A stretch of DNA of 60,073 bases from RGIG5612 sp045601405. Lineage in GTDB: Bacteria; Bacillota; Clostridia; Lachnospirales; Lachnospiraceae. Position numbers and translations under genes: made by a program. The stretch is from the NCBI GenBank assembly GCA_045601405.1, contig JAZRZO010000071.1:1-60073 (forward strand), read 5' to 3'. Positions 54,681 through 60,073 of the stretch are shown here, piece after piece (positions within the stretch are counted from its first letter, which is position 1; each line of letters begins with the position of its first letter). The notes below the pieces were generated by a model. It searched no databases. It was not told the DNA's origin and saw nothing but the letters and a program-made list of their open reading frames with translations.

Positions 54681-54831
54681 CCTCCTTAGGGTTTTATTAT
54701 AATCCTATGTGTTGACACGTTTCAACAAAAAGTTTAAAGCTTTTAACAAAAAACAGTTGACAAAGAAAGTTCAACGATTTAAACTCTGCATATAAGTTCA
54801 AGGGTTTGAACAGAAAGGAGATTGGAAAGAT
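54681..54831. promoter_or_regulatory. lysogeny switch: divergent promoters and four operators
   Basis: Leftward promoter: TTGAAA (54720-54725), 18 bases, TATAAT (54696-54701). Rightward promoter: TTGACA (54757-54762), 17 bases, TAAACT (54780-54785). Four related 16-base sites lie at 54711-54726, 54732-54747, 54769-54784 and 54796-54811, of the form GTTNAA-N4-TTNAAC (the first has one mismatch). The first covers the repressor -35, the third the rightward -10, and the fourth lies just past it. Confidence 0.75.
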
Positions 54832-55047
54832 ATGTATAAAAAACTACGCGGACGCATTATTGAGAAGTATGATTCGCAGCTAAAATTTGCTGAACATCTT
54901 GGCATTACTATGCAGACTGTTTCGCGGAAGATGACCGGACAGATCGGCTTTTCTCAGGAAGACATAATAGTTTGGTGCGAAGCACTGGACATACCTTTGG
55001 AAGAGTCAGGTCTTTATTTTATTTGCCCGAAAAGTTCAAATATTTGA
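54832..55047 (+). CDS. Cro-like phage regulator
   Basis: A 71-residue XRE-family protein: RIIEKYDSQLKFAEHLGITM then QTVSRKMTGQIGFSQEDII, ending soon after the helix-turn-helix. Small size and divergence from the CI-like gene fit a Cro role. Its stop codon is part of a perfect operator palindrome. Confidence 0.8.
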   Translation: MYKKLRGRIIEKYDSQLKFAEHLGITMQTVSRKMTGQIGFSQEDIIVWCEALDIPLEESGLYFICPKSSNI

Positions 55048-55049
55048 AC
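55034..55049. promoter_or_regulatory. fifth operator of the switch
   Basis: A perfect 16-base palindrome GTTCAAATATTTGAAC over the last codons and stop of the Cro-like gene, matching the switch operators. Confidence 0.65.
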
Positions 55050-55069
55050 TGAGAAGGAAGGAGAAGAAA

Positions 55070-55342
55070 ATGAGCAAATGTAAATCATGTGGAGCAGAGA
55101 TCAAATGGATCAAGATGGCATCCGGCAAGAATATGCCATGCGACGCAGCGCCGATCAGCTATTCAGAGATTCTGCACCCGGCAAGTAAAAGCGATGACTT
55201 CCTAACGCTGGTAACAGACAAAGGGACATTGGTTAGGACTGTTTTGGATCCGGGCGGTGACAAGCTTGGATATACGTCACATTTCGCAACTTGTCCGAAT
55301 GCAAACGCGTTTAGAAGGAGAGGAAGAAGTAATGAGAGTTAG
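55070..55342 (+). CDS. small phage zinc-ribbon-like protein
   Basis: A 90-residue protein opening with MSKCKSCGAEIKWIKMASGK and holding another cysteine-histidine pair near the end (YTSHFATCPNANAF), so one metal site could form. Such small early proteins are common in Firmicutes phages; function unknown. AAGGAG precedes the ATG. The end overlaps the next gene by 11 bases. Confidence 0.65.
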   Translation: MSKCKSCGAEIKWIKMASGKNMPCDAAPISYSEILHPASKSDDFLTLVTDKGTLVRTVLDPGGDKLGYTSHFATCPNANAFRRRGRSNES

Positions 55343-55484
55343 AGAAATTTTAATCTGCATCATCATAGCGCTGCTGGTGGCATTGATCGGGTTGGCGATA
55401 GCGTCCGGAGTCAGCATCAGAGCATCTGATGATTGCATCGAGAAAGCAGACAGGTTCATTGAGGCGTATGAGGCAAGCAGATGA
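55332..55484 (+). CDS. small phage membrane protein
   Basis: Fifty residues with one membrane segment (EILICIIIALLVALIGLAIA) and a short charged tail outside (DDCIEKADRFIEAYEASR). It is embedded between two overlapping phage genes and preceded by a GAGAGGAAG ribosome site. Function unknown. Confidence 0.55.
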   Translation: MRVREILICIIIALLVALIGLAIASGVSIRASDDCIEKADRFIEAYEASR

Positions 55485-55696
55485 TGAGAGTAGGAAAAGA
55501 TGTATACAGCGCATCGGAGTTAAGAGAAATGGGATATCCGGACAGGCTGATCAGAACACTCGTTAAATCTGATCACTTCCCGGAGTTTGGGTTCAGGCTT
55601 GGTACAGGGCGCACAAGCAAAGCTTTCTTTATTCTCCCGAAGATGACGCGATTCATTGAATGTCAGATGGACGATTTCGGGGAGGTGAGAGGATGA
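55481..55696 (+). CDS. small phage DNA-binding-like protein
   Basis: A 71-residue protein with a possible winged-helix pattern (YSASELREMGYPDRLIRTLV, FGFRLGTGRTSKAFFILP), of the kind seen in excisionase-like phage proteins. It overlaps both neighbours by 4 bases. Assignment is weak. Confidence 0.55.
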   Translation: MMRVGKDVYSASELREMGYPDRLIRTLVKSDHFPEFGFRLGTGRTSKAFFILPKMTRFIECQMDDFGEVRG

Positions 55697-56346
55697 GCGT
55701 ACTGATGAACACGTTCGACAGTAGAGAAGAATGGCTGGAGAACAGGAAAACGATAGGTGGCAGTGATGCAGCCTGCATCCTGGGCAAGAATCCCTGGAAG
55801 AGCAACGTAGACCTTTTTCTCGAAAAGACCGGCTTAAGCGAACCGGAAGATATATCTAACAACGAGTTCGTTAAGTATGGAACCGAAGCCGAAGAGCCTT
55901 TGAGAAAGCTTTACGCGCTGGATTATCCGGAGTTTGTAGTCGAATACCAGGCTAACAATCTTTGGGTGAATGATAAGTATCCATGGGCGCATGCGTCTTT
56001 GGACGGCTGGCTGAAAGATAAGGACGGACGCAAGGGAATCCTGGAGATTAAGACAACGAACATTATGTCGCGCCGGCAAAAAGAAGAATGGACAGATCAG
56101 ATTCCGGAGCAATATTATTGTCAGCTTCTTCACTACTTGGCCGTTACAGAATTTGATTTTGCCGTACTTAAGGCCCGGCTTAAGTGGAAGATCGAAGGAG
56201 ATGTTTATTGCCAGGTCAAGCATTACCGGTTCGAACGGTCTGAGAGGGAAGAGGACATTGAGTATTTGATGAACGAGGAGAAGAAATTTGTTGAAGAGTA
56301 TTTAGCAAAGAGAAGGAAGCCGGCTCTTCTACTTCCAAGTTTTTGA
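55693..56346 (+). CDS. YqaJ-type phage exonuclease
   Basis: A lambda-exonuclease-like PD-(D/E)XK nuclease of 217 residues. Motifs are TIGGSDAACILGKNPWKS near residue 20, the Asp in HASLDGWLKDK, and the catalytic ILEIKTTN; a later YYCQLLHYLAVTEFDF is typical. It resects double strands 5' to 3' for the single-strand annealing protein RecT encoded 1.7 kb downstream. The start at 55693 overlaps the previous stop (ATGA). Confidence 0.88.
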   Translation: MSVLMNTFDSREEWLENRKTIGGSDAACILGKNPWKSNVDLFLEKTGLSEPEDISNNEFVKYGTEAEEPLRKLYALDYPEFVVEYQANNLWVNDKYPWAHASLDGWLKDKDGRKGILEIKTTNIMSRRQKEEWTDQIPEQYYCQLLHYLAVTEFDFAVLKARLKWKIEGDVYCQVKHYRFERSEREEDIEYLMNEEKKFVEEYLAKRRKPALLLPSF

Positions 56347-56356
56347 GGTGAAGCAA

Positions 56357-56872
56357 ATGAATGGGAAAAGCGCACATATAGGAGATGTTTACGGAAAACT
56401 AACAATTATCGCAGAAGCGGAACCTTACGTTTATAAAAGCGGAACTAAGAAAAGATGGCTTTGTAAGTGCGAGTGCGGTGGAGAAACAATTGCTACTACC
56501 GGAGATCTTCGCAGAGGACATACAAATTCATGTGGATGTTATCAGCGAAGGAGAACTTCGGAAGCATCAAAGACGCATGGGATGAGACATTCGAACATAT
56601 ACCATCGATGGTTGGACATGAAGCAAAGATGCGGAAATCCAAAAAACAAGCGTTACGAGGACTGGGGTGGTAGAGGAATCCAGGTTTGTACAGAATGGGC
56701 AGAATCATTTGAAAGTTTTTATGAATATGTTTCTAAACTACCACACTTCGGGGAGAAAGGAAGAACAATCGACCGTATTAACAACGATGGAAATTATGAA
56801 CCCGGAAATGTCAGATGGGCAAACCCATCTGAGCAAAGAAACAATCAAAGAGTCAGGAAAGGAAAGAGGTGA
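56357..56872 (+). CDS. phage HNH-like (homing-endonuclease-like) protein
   Basis: A 171-residue protein. A cysteine-rich N-terminal part (WLCKCECGGET, SCGCYQRRRTSEASKTHGM) may bind zinc. The second half has HSNIYHRWLDMKQRCGNPKN, then YEDWGGRGIQVCTEW and TIDRINNDGNYEPGNVRWAN, a pattern common in phage proteins with a decayed HNH fold. ATG 56357 is used because GAGGTG is 6 bases upstream. It is inserted between the exonuclease and RecT genes, as mobile endonucleases often are. Confidence 0.6.
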   Translation: MNGKSAHIGDVYGKLTIIAEAEPYVYKSGTKKRWLCKCECGGETIATTGDLRRGHTNSCGCYQRRRTSEASKTHGMRHSNIYHRWLDMKQRCGNPKNKRYEDWGGRGIQVCTEWAESFESFYEYVSKLPHFGEKGRTIDRINNDGNYEPGNVRWANPSEQRNNQRVRKGKR

Positions 56873-56875
56873 AAA

Positions 56876-57691
56876 ATGGAATTTAAGATCAATGAGTACA
56901 CAGTGCCTGAATCGATTGAGTTTAACTTTGAAGAGCTTAAACAAGCTGTGCAGGAGAGAGTCGCTTTTTATTCCGATCTGGTCTACACAGAATCAGAGAT
57001 TCGTGAAGCTAAAGCTGACAGGGCTCGCCTCCGGAAAGTGATTGAAGCGATCGACAGTCAAAGGAAGCAGGTCAAAGCTGATCTTCTTGCGCCGTACACG
57101 GCTCTGGAAGCGAAGCTTGACGAGATCAAGGCCCTTGTGCAGGAGCCGATCGCTATGATCGACAGCCAGATTAAGGCCTATGAAGAGTCGCAGAAGGAGA
57201 CTAAGGGCGAGAACATTAAGCAGGAATGGGCAAAAAGGGGCGATCTGTTTGACCTCTTTGTTATCTGGAATGCGAAATGGCTGAATGCGACGTACAGCAT
57301 GAAGAAGATTGAGGACGAGATGGACGAGGCGATCCTTAAGTTTGAAGAGGGACTCACTACGCTTGAGAAGCTGGACGAGTATACATTTGAAGCTGTAGAA
57401 GTGTTCAAGAATACGTTGGATCTTGGCGCAGCTATGGTAATGGTGAACGAGCTGAAGGAGAAAGCGAAACGCAAGGCAGAGTATGAAGCAAAAAGACAGG
57501 AGCTGCAGCAGGAACAGCAGGCTGAGATTGACGCGAGGCGTCAGGAGCGTGTTTCACATGAAACAGAATCATGGCCGGAAGAATCAAAGCGCAGCTGGAT
57601 CCGTTTTGAAGCATTTTTGAGCGTAGAGGAGGCCATGGAGCTTAACAGATATTTCAAAGAGCGTGGAATCGAAATAAGGAAAGGAGAGTAG
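56876..57691 (+). CDS. phage DUF1351 coiled-coil protein
   Basis: A 271-residue protein rich in long charged helices (ESEIREAKADRARLRKVIEA, KEKAKRKAEYEAKRQELQQE), matching the DUF1351 family found beside RecT/exonuclease genes in Firmicutes phages. Function unknown, probably linked to recombination. A parS-like sequence (57550-57565) is embedded where it encodes VSHET. Confidence 0.75.
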   Translation: MEFKINEYTVPESIEFNFEELKQAVQERVAFYSDLVYTESEIREAKADRARLRKVIEAIDSQRKQVKADLLAPYTALEAKLDEIKALVQEPIAMIDSQIKAYEESQKETKGENIKQEWAKRGDLFDLFVIWNAKWLNATYSMKKIEDEMDEAILKFEEGLTTLEKLDEYTFEAVEVFKNTLDLGAAMVMVNELKEKAKRKAEYEAKRQELQQEQQAEIDARRQERVSHETESWPEESKRSWIRFEAFLSVEEAMELNRYFKERGIEIRKGE

Positions 57692-57693
57692 GT

Positions 57694-58053
57694 ATGAATT
57701 TTGCAGACAAAATGCGTGAAGAGAAAAAAGGATCAAGCAACGAAAAAGCCGAGAAAATAACGCCGGAAGAGCACTTGAATAACTTATCGAAAGACTCAGG
57801 ACGTACAGAAGATCTAATAAAAGTGTTTACTAAAAAGCAGTTTGCAGAAGTATTAGTAGGAGCATTTGTCATGGCCGCAGAGGGATCAATTTTTGAAAAA
57901 GGCTTTTTGGCATCAGCTTTGGATACTTTGATAGCTAAAGCATTGACCATCTTGTTCTTGTACTACCCGGATGATGAACATCAGCCTGACACTTATTCAA
58001 CCGTAGACATATTAGAAAAAATAAAGGAGGAGGAAGAAAATGGCAATAAATAA
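57694..58053 (+). CDS. hypothetical phage protein
   Basis: A 119-residue protein with a charged N-terminus, a mildly hydrophobic central part (FAEVLVGAFVMAAEGSIFEK, LIAKALTILFLYYPD) and a charged end. Not recognised. It lies 2 bases after DUF1351 and overlaps recT by 14 bases, so it is part of the recombination operon. Confidence 0.6.
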   Translation: MNFADKMREEKKGSSNEKAEKITPEEHLNNLSKDSGRTEDLIKVFTKKQFAEVLVGAFVMAAEGSIFEKGFLASALDTLIAKALTILFLYYPDDEHQPDTYSTVDILEKIKEEEENGNK

Positions 58054-58984
58054 TTCATTGGTTAAAAAAGGAGAACAGAAATTAGGTCTTACCGCTTATC
58101 TCACAAATGATGCAGTCAAAACTCAGATCGCCAAAGTGGTCGGCGGGCGTAATGGAGACAGGTTTATCACATCTATCATTTCAGCTGTTGAAGCTAATCC
58201 GGATCTCAGGGAATGCACGAACTCGTCTATTGTATCTGCTGCGCTGGTAGGAGAAGCGCTTAAGCTTTCGCCATCACCGCAGCTTGGACACTACTATCTG
58301 GTTCCGTACAAAAATAATAAAGCTAAAACTAAAGAAGCACAGTTCCAGCTCGGCTATAAAGGCTATTTGCAGCTGGCGATGCGCTCCGGACAGTACGAGA
58401 AGATCAATGTGCTGCCTATAAAAGAAGGAGAGCTTATAAGCTACGATCCTCTCGAAGAAATTATAAGCGTCAATCTGATCGAGGATGAGGTTGTGCGCGA
58501 AAATACGCCAGCCGTCGGATACTACGCTATGTTCCAGTATACAAAAGACTTCGGAGGCTTCAAAAAGACTCTGTATTGGAGCCGTGAAAAGATGGAATCT
58601 CATGCTCTGAAGTATTCACAGGGCTATCGCGCTAAGAAGGGATGCACCTTCTGGGAGAAGGACTTTGACGCTATGGCGATGAAAACCATGCTCAGGCAGC
58701 TCATCAGTAAATGGGGGATCATGAGCATTGACACGCCCATGGCAATGGCTTATGAGAGCGATATGGCCGTAATCCGGGAAGATGGAGCCAAAGAATATGT
58801 CGATGCTGATGTTGTCGAGATAGATAACGTGCCGGAATCAGCCACGCAGCAGCCCGTAGAAGAGCAGAAAGAAGCAGAAGCAGTAATTGATAAAGTTGAA
58901 CCTGAAAAAGCCGAAAATGGGCAGCAGGCGGCTTCTGCTGAGGAAACAGGAGGCCTGTCACCTGAGAACGCATTGTTCAAATAG
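58040..58984 (+). CDS. recT: RecT single-strand annealing protein
   Basis: A phage recombinase that anneals complementary strands exposed by the exonuclease. Family motifs include ECTNSSIVSAALVGEALKLS, GHYYLVPYKN, FQLGYKGYLQLAMRSGQYEK and WEKDFDAMAMKTMLRQLISK. The 314-residue length includes a disordered acidic tail (residues about 255-310). AAGGAGGAGG precedes the ATG. Confidence 0.93.
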   Translation: MAINNSLVKKGEQKLGLTAYLTNDAVKTQIAKVVGGRNGDRFITSIISAVEANPDLRECTNSSIVSAALVGEALKLSPSPQLGHYYLVPYKNNKAKTKEAQFQLGYKGYLQLAMRSGQYEKINVLPIKEGELISYDPLEEIISVNLIEDEVVRENTPAVGYYAMFQYTKDFGGFKKTLYWSREKMESHALKYSQGYRAKKGCTFWEKDFDAMAMKTMLRQLISKWGIMSIDTPMAMAYESDMAVIREDGAKEYVDADVVEIDNVPESATQQPVEEQKEAEAVIDKVEPEKAENGQQAASAEETGGLSPENALFK

Positions 58985-59020
58985 GTGATCGGATATAAAA
59001 CGCACCGAAAAATTATCACG

Positions 59021-59052
59021 AAAAAAATCCGGGGCGGTTGGTCTGCCCCGGA
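59021..59052 (-). terminator. minus-strand terminator-like hairpin
   Basis: TCCGGGGC pairs with GCCCCGGA over a nine-base loop; read on the minus strand it is followed by seven Ts. On the plus strand the stem lies directly before an AGGAGGTG sequence in the gap after recT. Confidence 0.55.
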
Positions 59053-59079
59053 AGGAGGTGCTGTAGAAAGGAGAAAGTG

Positions 59080-59271
59080 ATGGAGTTTAATTACAAGATA
59101 CTAACGATCAATGTTAAGGACAGATCTACACACGTCATTGCTGCCGGGCTGGCAGAGAAAGACGCACTGAAGATGTTCAGGAATCTGGTCCTGTGTCAGG
59201 ATCCGAACGAAGATGTAATGTTTGCGATCGACAAGTATATACCGGTTAAGACTATCCAGTTTAAGAGTTAG
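59080..59271 (+). CDS. hypothetical small phage protein
   Basis: A 63-residue protein (MEFNYKILTINVKDRSTHVI, AGLAEKDALKMFRNLVLCQD) preceded by AAAGGAG. Not recognised; its compact alpha/beta look and position between recT and DUF1064 suggest an early phage gene. Confidence 0.6.
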   Translation: MEFNYKILTINVKDRSTHVIAAGLAEKDALKMFRNLVLCQDPNEDVMFAIDKYIPVKTIQFKS

Positions 59272-59280
59272 AGGTTAGCT

Positions 59281-59628
59281 ATGATGCGTAAGAAAAATAA
59301 GTATCACAACAAAAAAATCATAAGCTGCGACGGGATCAAGTTTGACTCCCTCAAGGAGTTCCGGAGATGGAATACTCTCCGGCTCCTTGAAGAGGGCGGG
59401 GAGATCCTTAACCTGCGCAGACAGGTTAAATTTGTCCTTATTCCTTCTCAGCGGATACAAGGAAAGGTCGTAGAGCGTGAGTGTAGCTACTATGCTGACT
59501 TTGTCTACGAGGACCGGGTGACCGGAAAGACGGTCGTTGAGGACGCGAAAGGCTTCCGGACAGACGTTTACAAGATCAAACGGAAACTGATGTTGCAGAA
59601 ATACGGAATACAGATCAAGGAAGTTTGA
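59281..59628 (+). CDS. phage DUF1064 nuclease-like protein
   Basis: A 115-residue DUF1064 protein of the PD-(D/E)XK superfamily, proposed Holliday-junction-type nucleases of phages. Visible acids: Glu in SLKEFRRWNTLRLLEEG, Asp in YYADFVYED, and VVEDAKGFRT with the catalytic Glu/Asp-x-Lys. Two ATGs are adjacent at the start (59281 and 59284). Confidence 0.8.
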   Translation: MMRKKNKYHNKKIISCDGIKFDSLKEFRRWNTLRLLEEGGEILNLRRQVKFVLIPSQRIQGKVVERECSYYADFVYEDRVTGKTVVEDAKGFRTDVYKIKRKLMLQKYGIQIKEV

Positions 59629-59629
59629 A

Positions 59630-60073
59630 ATGAAATTCGGCGATGATAACTACGTGACAATTTTAGGTTGGATGAGGTCCAGGCTTATGCTCAAAGGGAA
59701 TGACCTGCTGGTGTATGCTGCGATCTATGGGTTTAGCCAAAAAGAAGGACAATGGTTTACCGGAGGGCAGCAGTACCTGGCAGATCTGTGCGGCTCTACA
59801 GTCAGAGGCGTTCAGAAGAACCTGGACAGGCTGTCTGCACTCGGCCTGATTGAGGTATCTTTTTCCGGTCAGGACACAAGATTGAACCGATACAAGGCTA
59901 CTGCTGTCAGGGAAATACACGAACTCAGTTCGCCTATTGAGGGCGAAATACACGAACTCAGTTCGCCTATTGAGGGCGAAATACACGAACTCAGTTCGCC
60001 TATTGAGGGCGAAATACACGAACTCAGTTCGCCTATTGAGGGCGAAATACACGAACTCAGTTCGCCTATTGAG
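59630..60073 (+). CDS. phage replication-initiator-like protein (partial)
   Basis: The N-terminal 90 residues look like a winged-helix of phage replication proteins (DNYVTILGWMRSRLMLKGND, GGQQYLADLCGSTVRGVQKN, LDRLSALGLIEVSFSGQDTR). From residue 94 the protein is five copies of an 11-residue unit (REIHELSSPIE once, then GEIHELSSPIE four times) encoded by exact 33-bp DNA repeats. The gene continues past the window end. A DnaD/O-like C-terminus is expected but not seen. Confidence 0.7.
   Translation, partial: MKFGDDNYVTILGWMRSRLMLKGNDLLVYAAIYGFSQKEGQWFTGGQQYLADLCGSTVRGVQKNLDRLSALGLIEVSFSGQDTRLNRYKATAVREIHELSSPIEGEIHELSSPIEGEIHELSSPIEGEIHELSSPIEGEIHELSSPIE
59909..60073 (+). repeat. five tandem 33-bp repeats (iteron-like)
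   Basis: Five contiguous 33-bp units, identical except at the first one's left edge. Each holds the palindrome CGAACTCAGTTCG and an outer inverted pair GGCGAA/TTCGCC. The array sits inside the initiator-like gene and keeps its frame. It runs to the window edge, so the copy number may be higher. Confidence 0.93.

Noticed and set aside
59663..60052. Minus-strand open frame through the repeats (YFALNRRTEF units)
   Set aside because: The 33-bp unit is a multiple of three, so an antisense frame stays open by chance; it has no start region or ribosome site and opposes the phage operon.
59909..60073. CRISPR-like array
   Set aside because: The repeats are directly contiguous with no unique spacers and continue the reading frame of the gene.
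59909..60073. LexA box in each 33-bp unit (CGAACTCAGTTCG)
   Set aside because: The half-sites are 3 bases apart; the Gram-positive SOS box needs 4.

Overview
The window is a chromosomal origin region of an anaerobic Firmicute, most probably a Clostridia member close to Lachnospiraceae. The evidence is the conserved order rpmH-rnpA-yidD-yidC-jag-mnmE-mnmG-rsmG on one side of oriC and dnaA-dnaN-yaaA-recF-gyrB-gyrA on the other, the GyrA sequence around its active site, and a Gram-positive type Tad pilus operon with DUF5702- and DUF6382-like partners. The species cannot be fixed from sequence alone. Nearly all genes left of oriC (about 17.5 kb) lie on the minus strand and nearly all genes right of it on the plus strand, as expected for two forks leaving this origin.

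Layout. 1-1.2 kb: decayed fragments (membrane protein, secreted protein frameshifted at a G6 run, one unrecognised fragment). 1.2-6 kb: DUF1638 protein, thioredoxin-reductase-like flavoprotein with a 5' frameshift, ABC exporter pair, D-aminoacyl-tRNA deacylase. 6-9.6 kb: adhesin-domain remnant, then the operon parA-parB-serS-tRNA-Arg(CCU). 9.6-17.4 kb: frameshifted hydrolase, three perfect parS sites, and the rsmG/mnmG/mnmE/jag/yidC/yidD/rnpA/rpmH block. 17.4-26.3 kb: oriC and the replication/gyrase operon. 26.3-29.8 kb: PocR/AraC regulator overlapping an aconitase-family hydratase. 29.9-38.6 kb: ten-gene Tad pilus operon. 38.8-42.1 kb: tcdA, rhomboid-HIT, murG. 42.2-48.7 kb: an SOS-type operon of Y-family polymerase, small partner, uvrB and uvrA under one LexA/DinR box. 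48.7-50 kb: glutamate-cysteine ligase. 50.1-52.6 kb: AT-rich patch with a livF remnant, IS remnant, membrane protein, AlkD-like glycosylase and an amidohydrolase cut off after about 54 codons. 52.6 kb to the end: left part of a prophage.

The prophage runs integrase, membrane protein, CI-like repressor, divergent Cro-like regulator, then early genes for recombination (YqaJ exonuclease, RecT annealing protein), a DUF1064 nuclease, and a replication-initiator-like protein whose gene ends the window in five exact 33-bp repeats, a candidate phage origin. Its control region carries a set of five related 16-bp operators.

The most interesting signals are the iteron-like repeats inside the phage initiator, the SOS operon whose LexA box overlaps the start codon and whose promoter implies a leaderless mRNA, a second leaderless candidate (the rhomboid gene), the TadC-like protein with a large extracytoplasmic insertion, and the Tad pseudopilin with two histidine/cysteine metal-site-like repeats. 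Several dispensable genes are broken at short homopolymers while the housekeeping genes are intact, which argues for real decay over general sequencing error.
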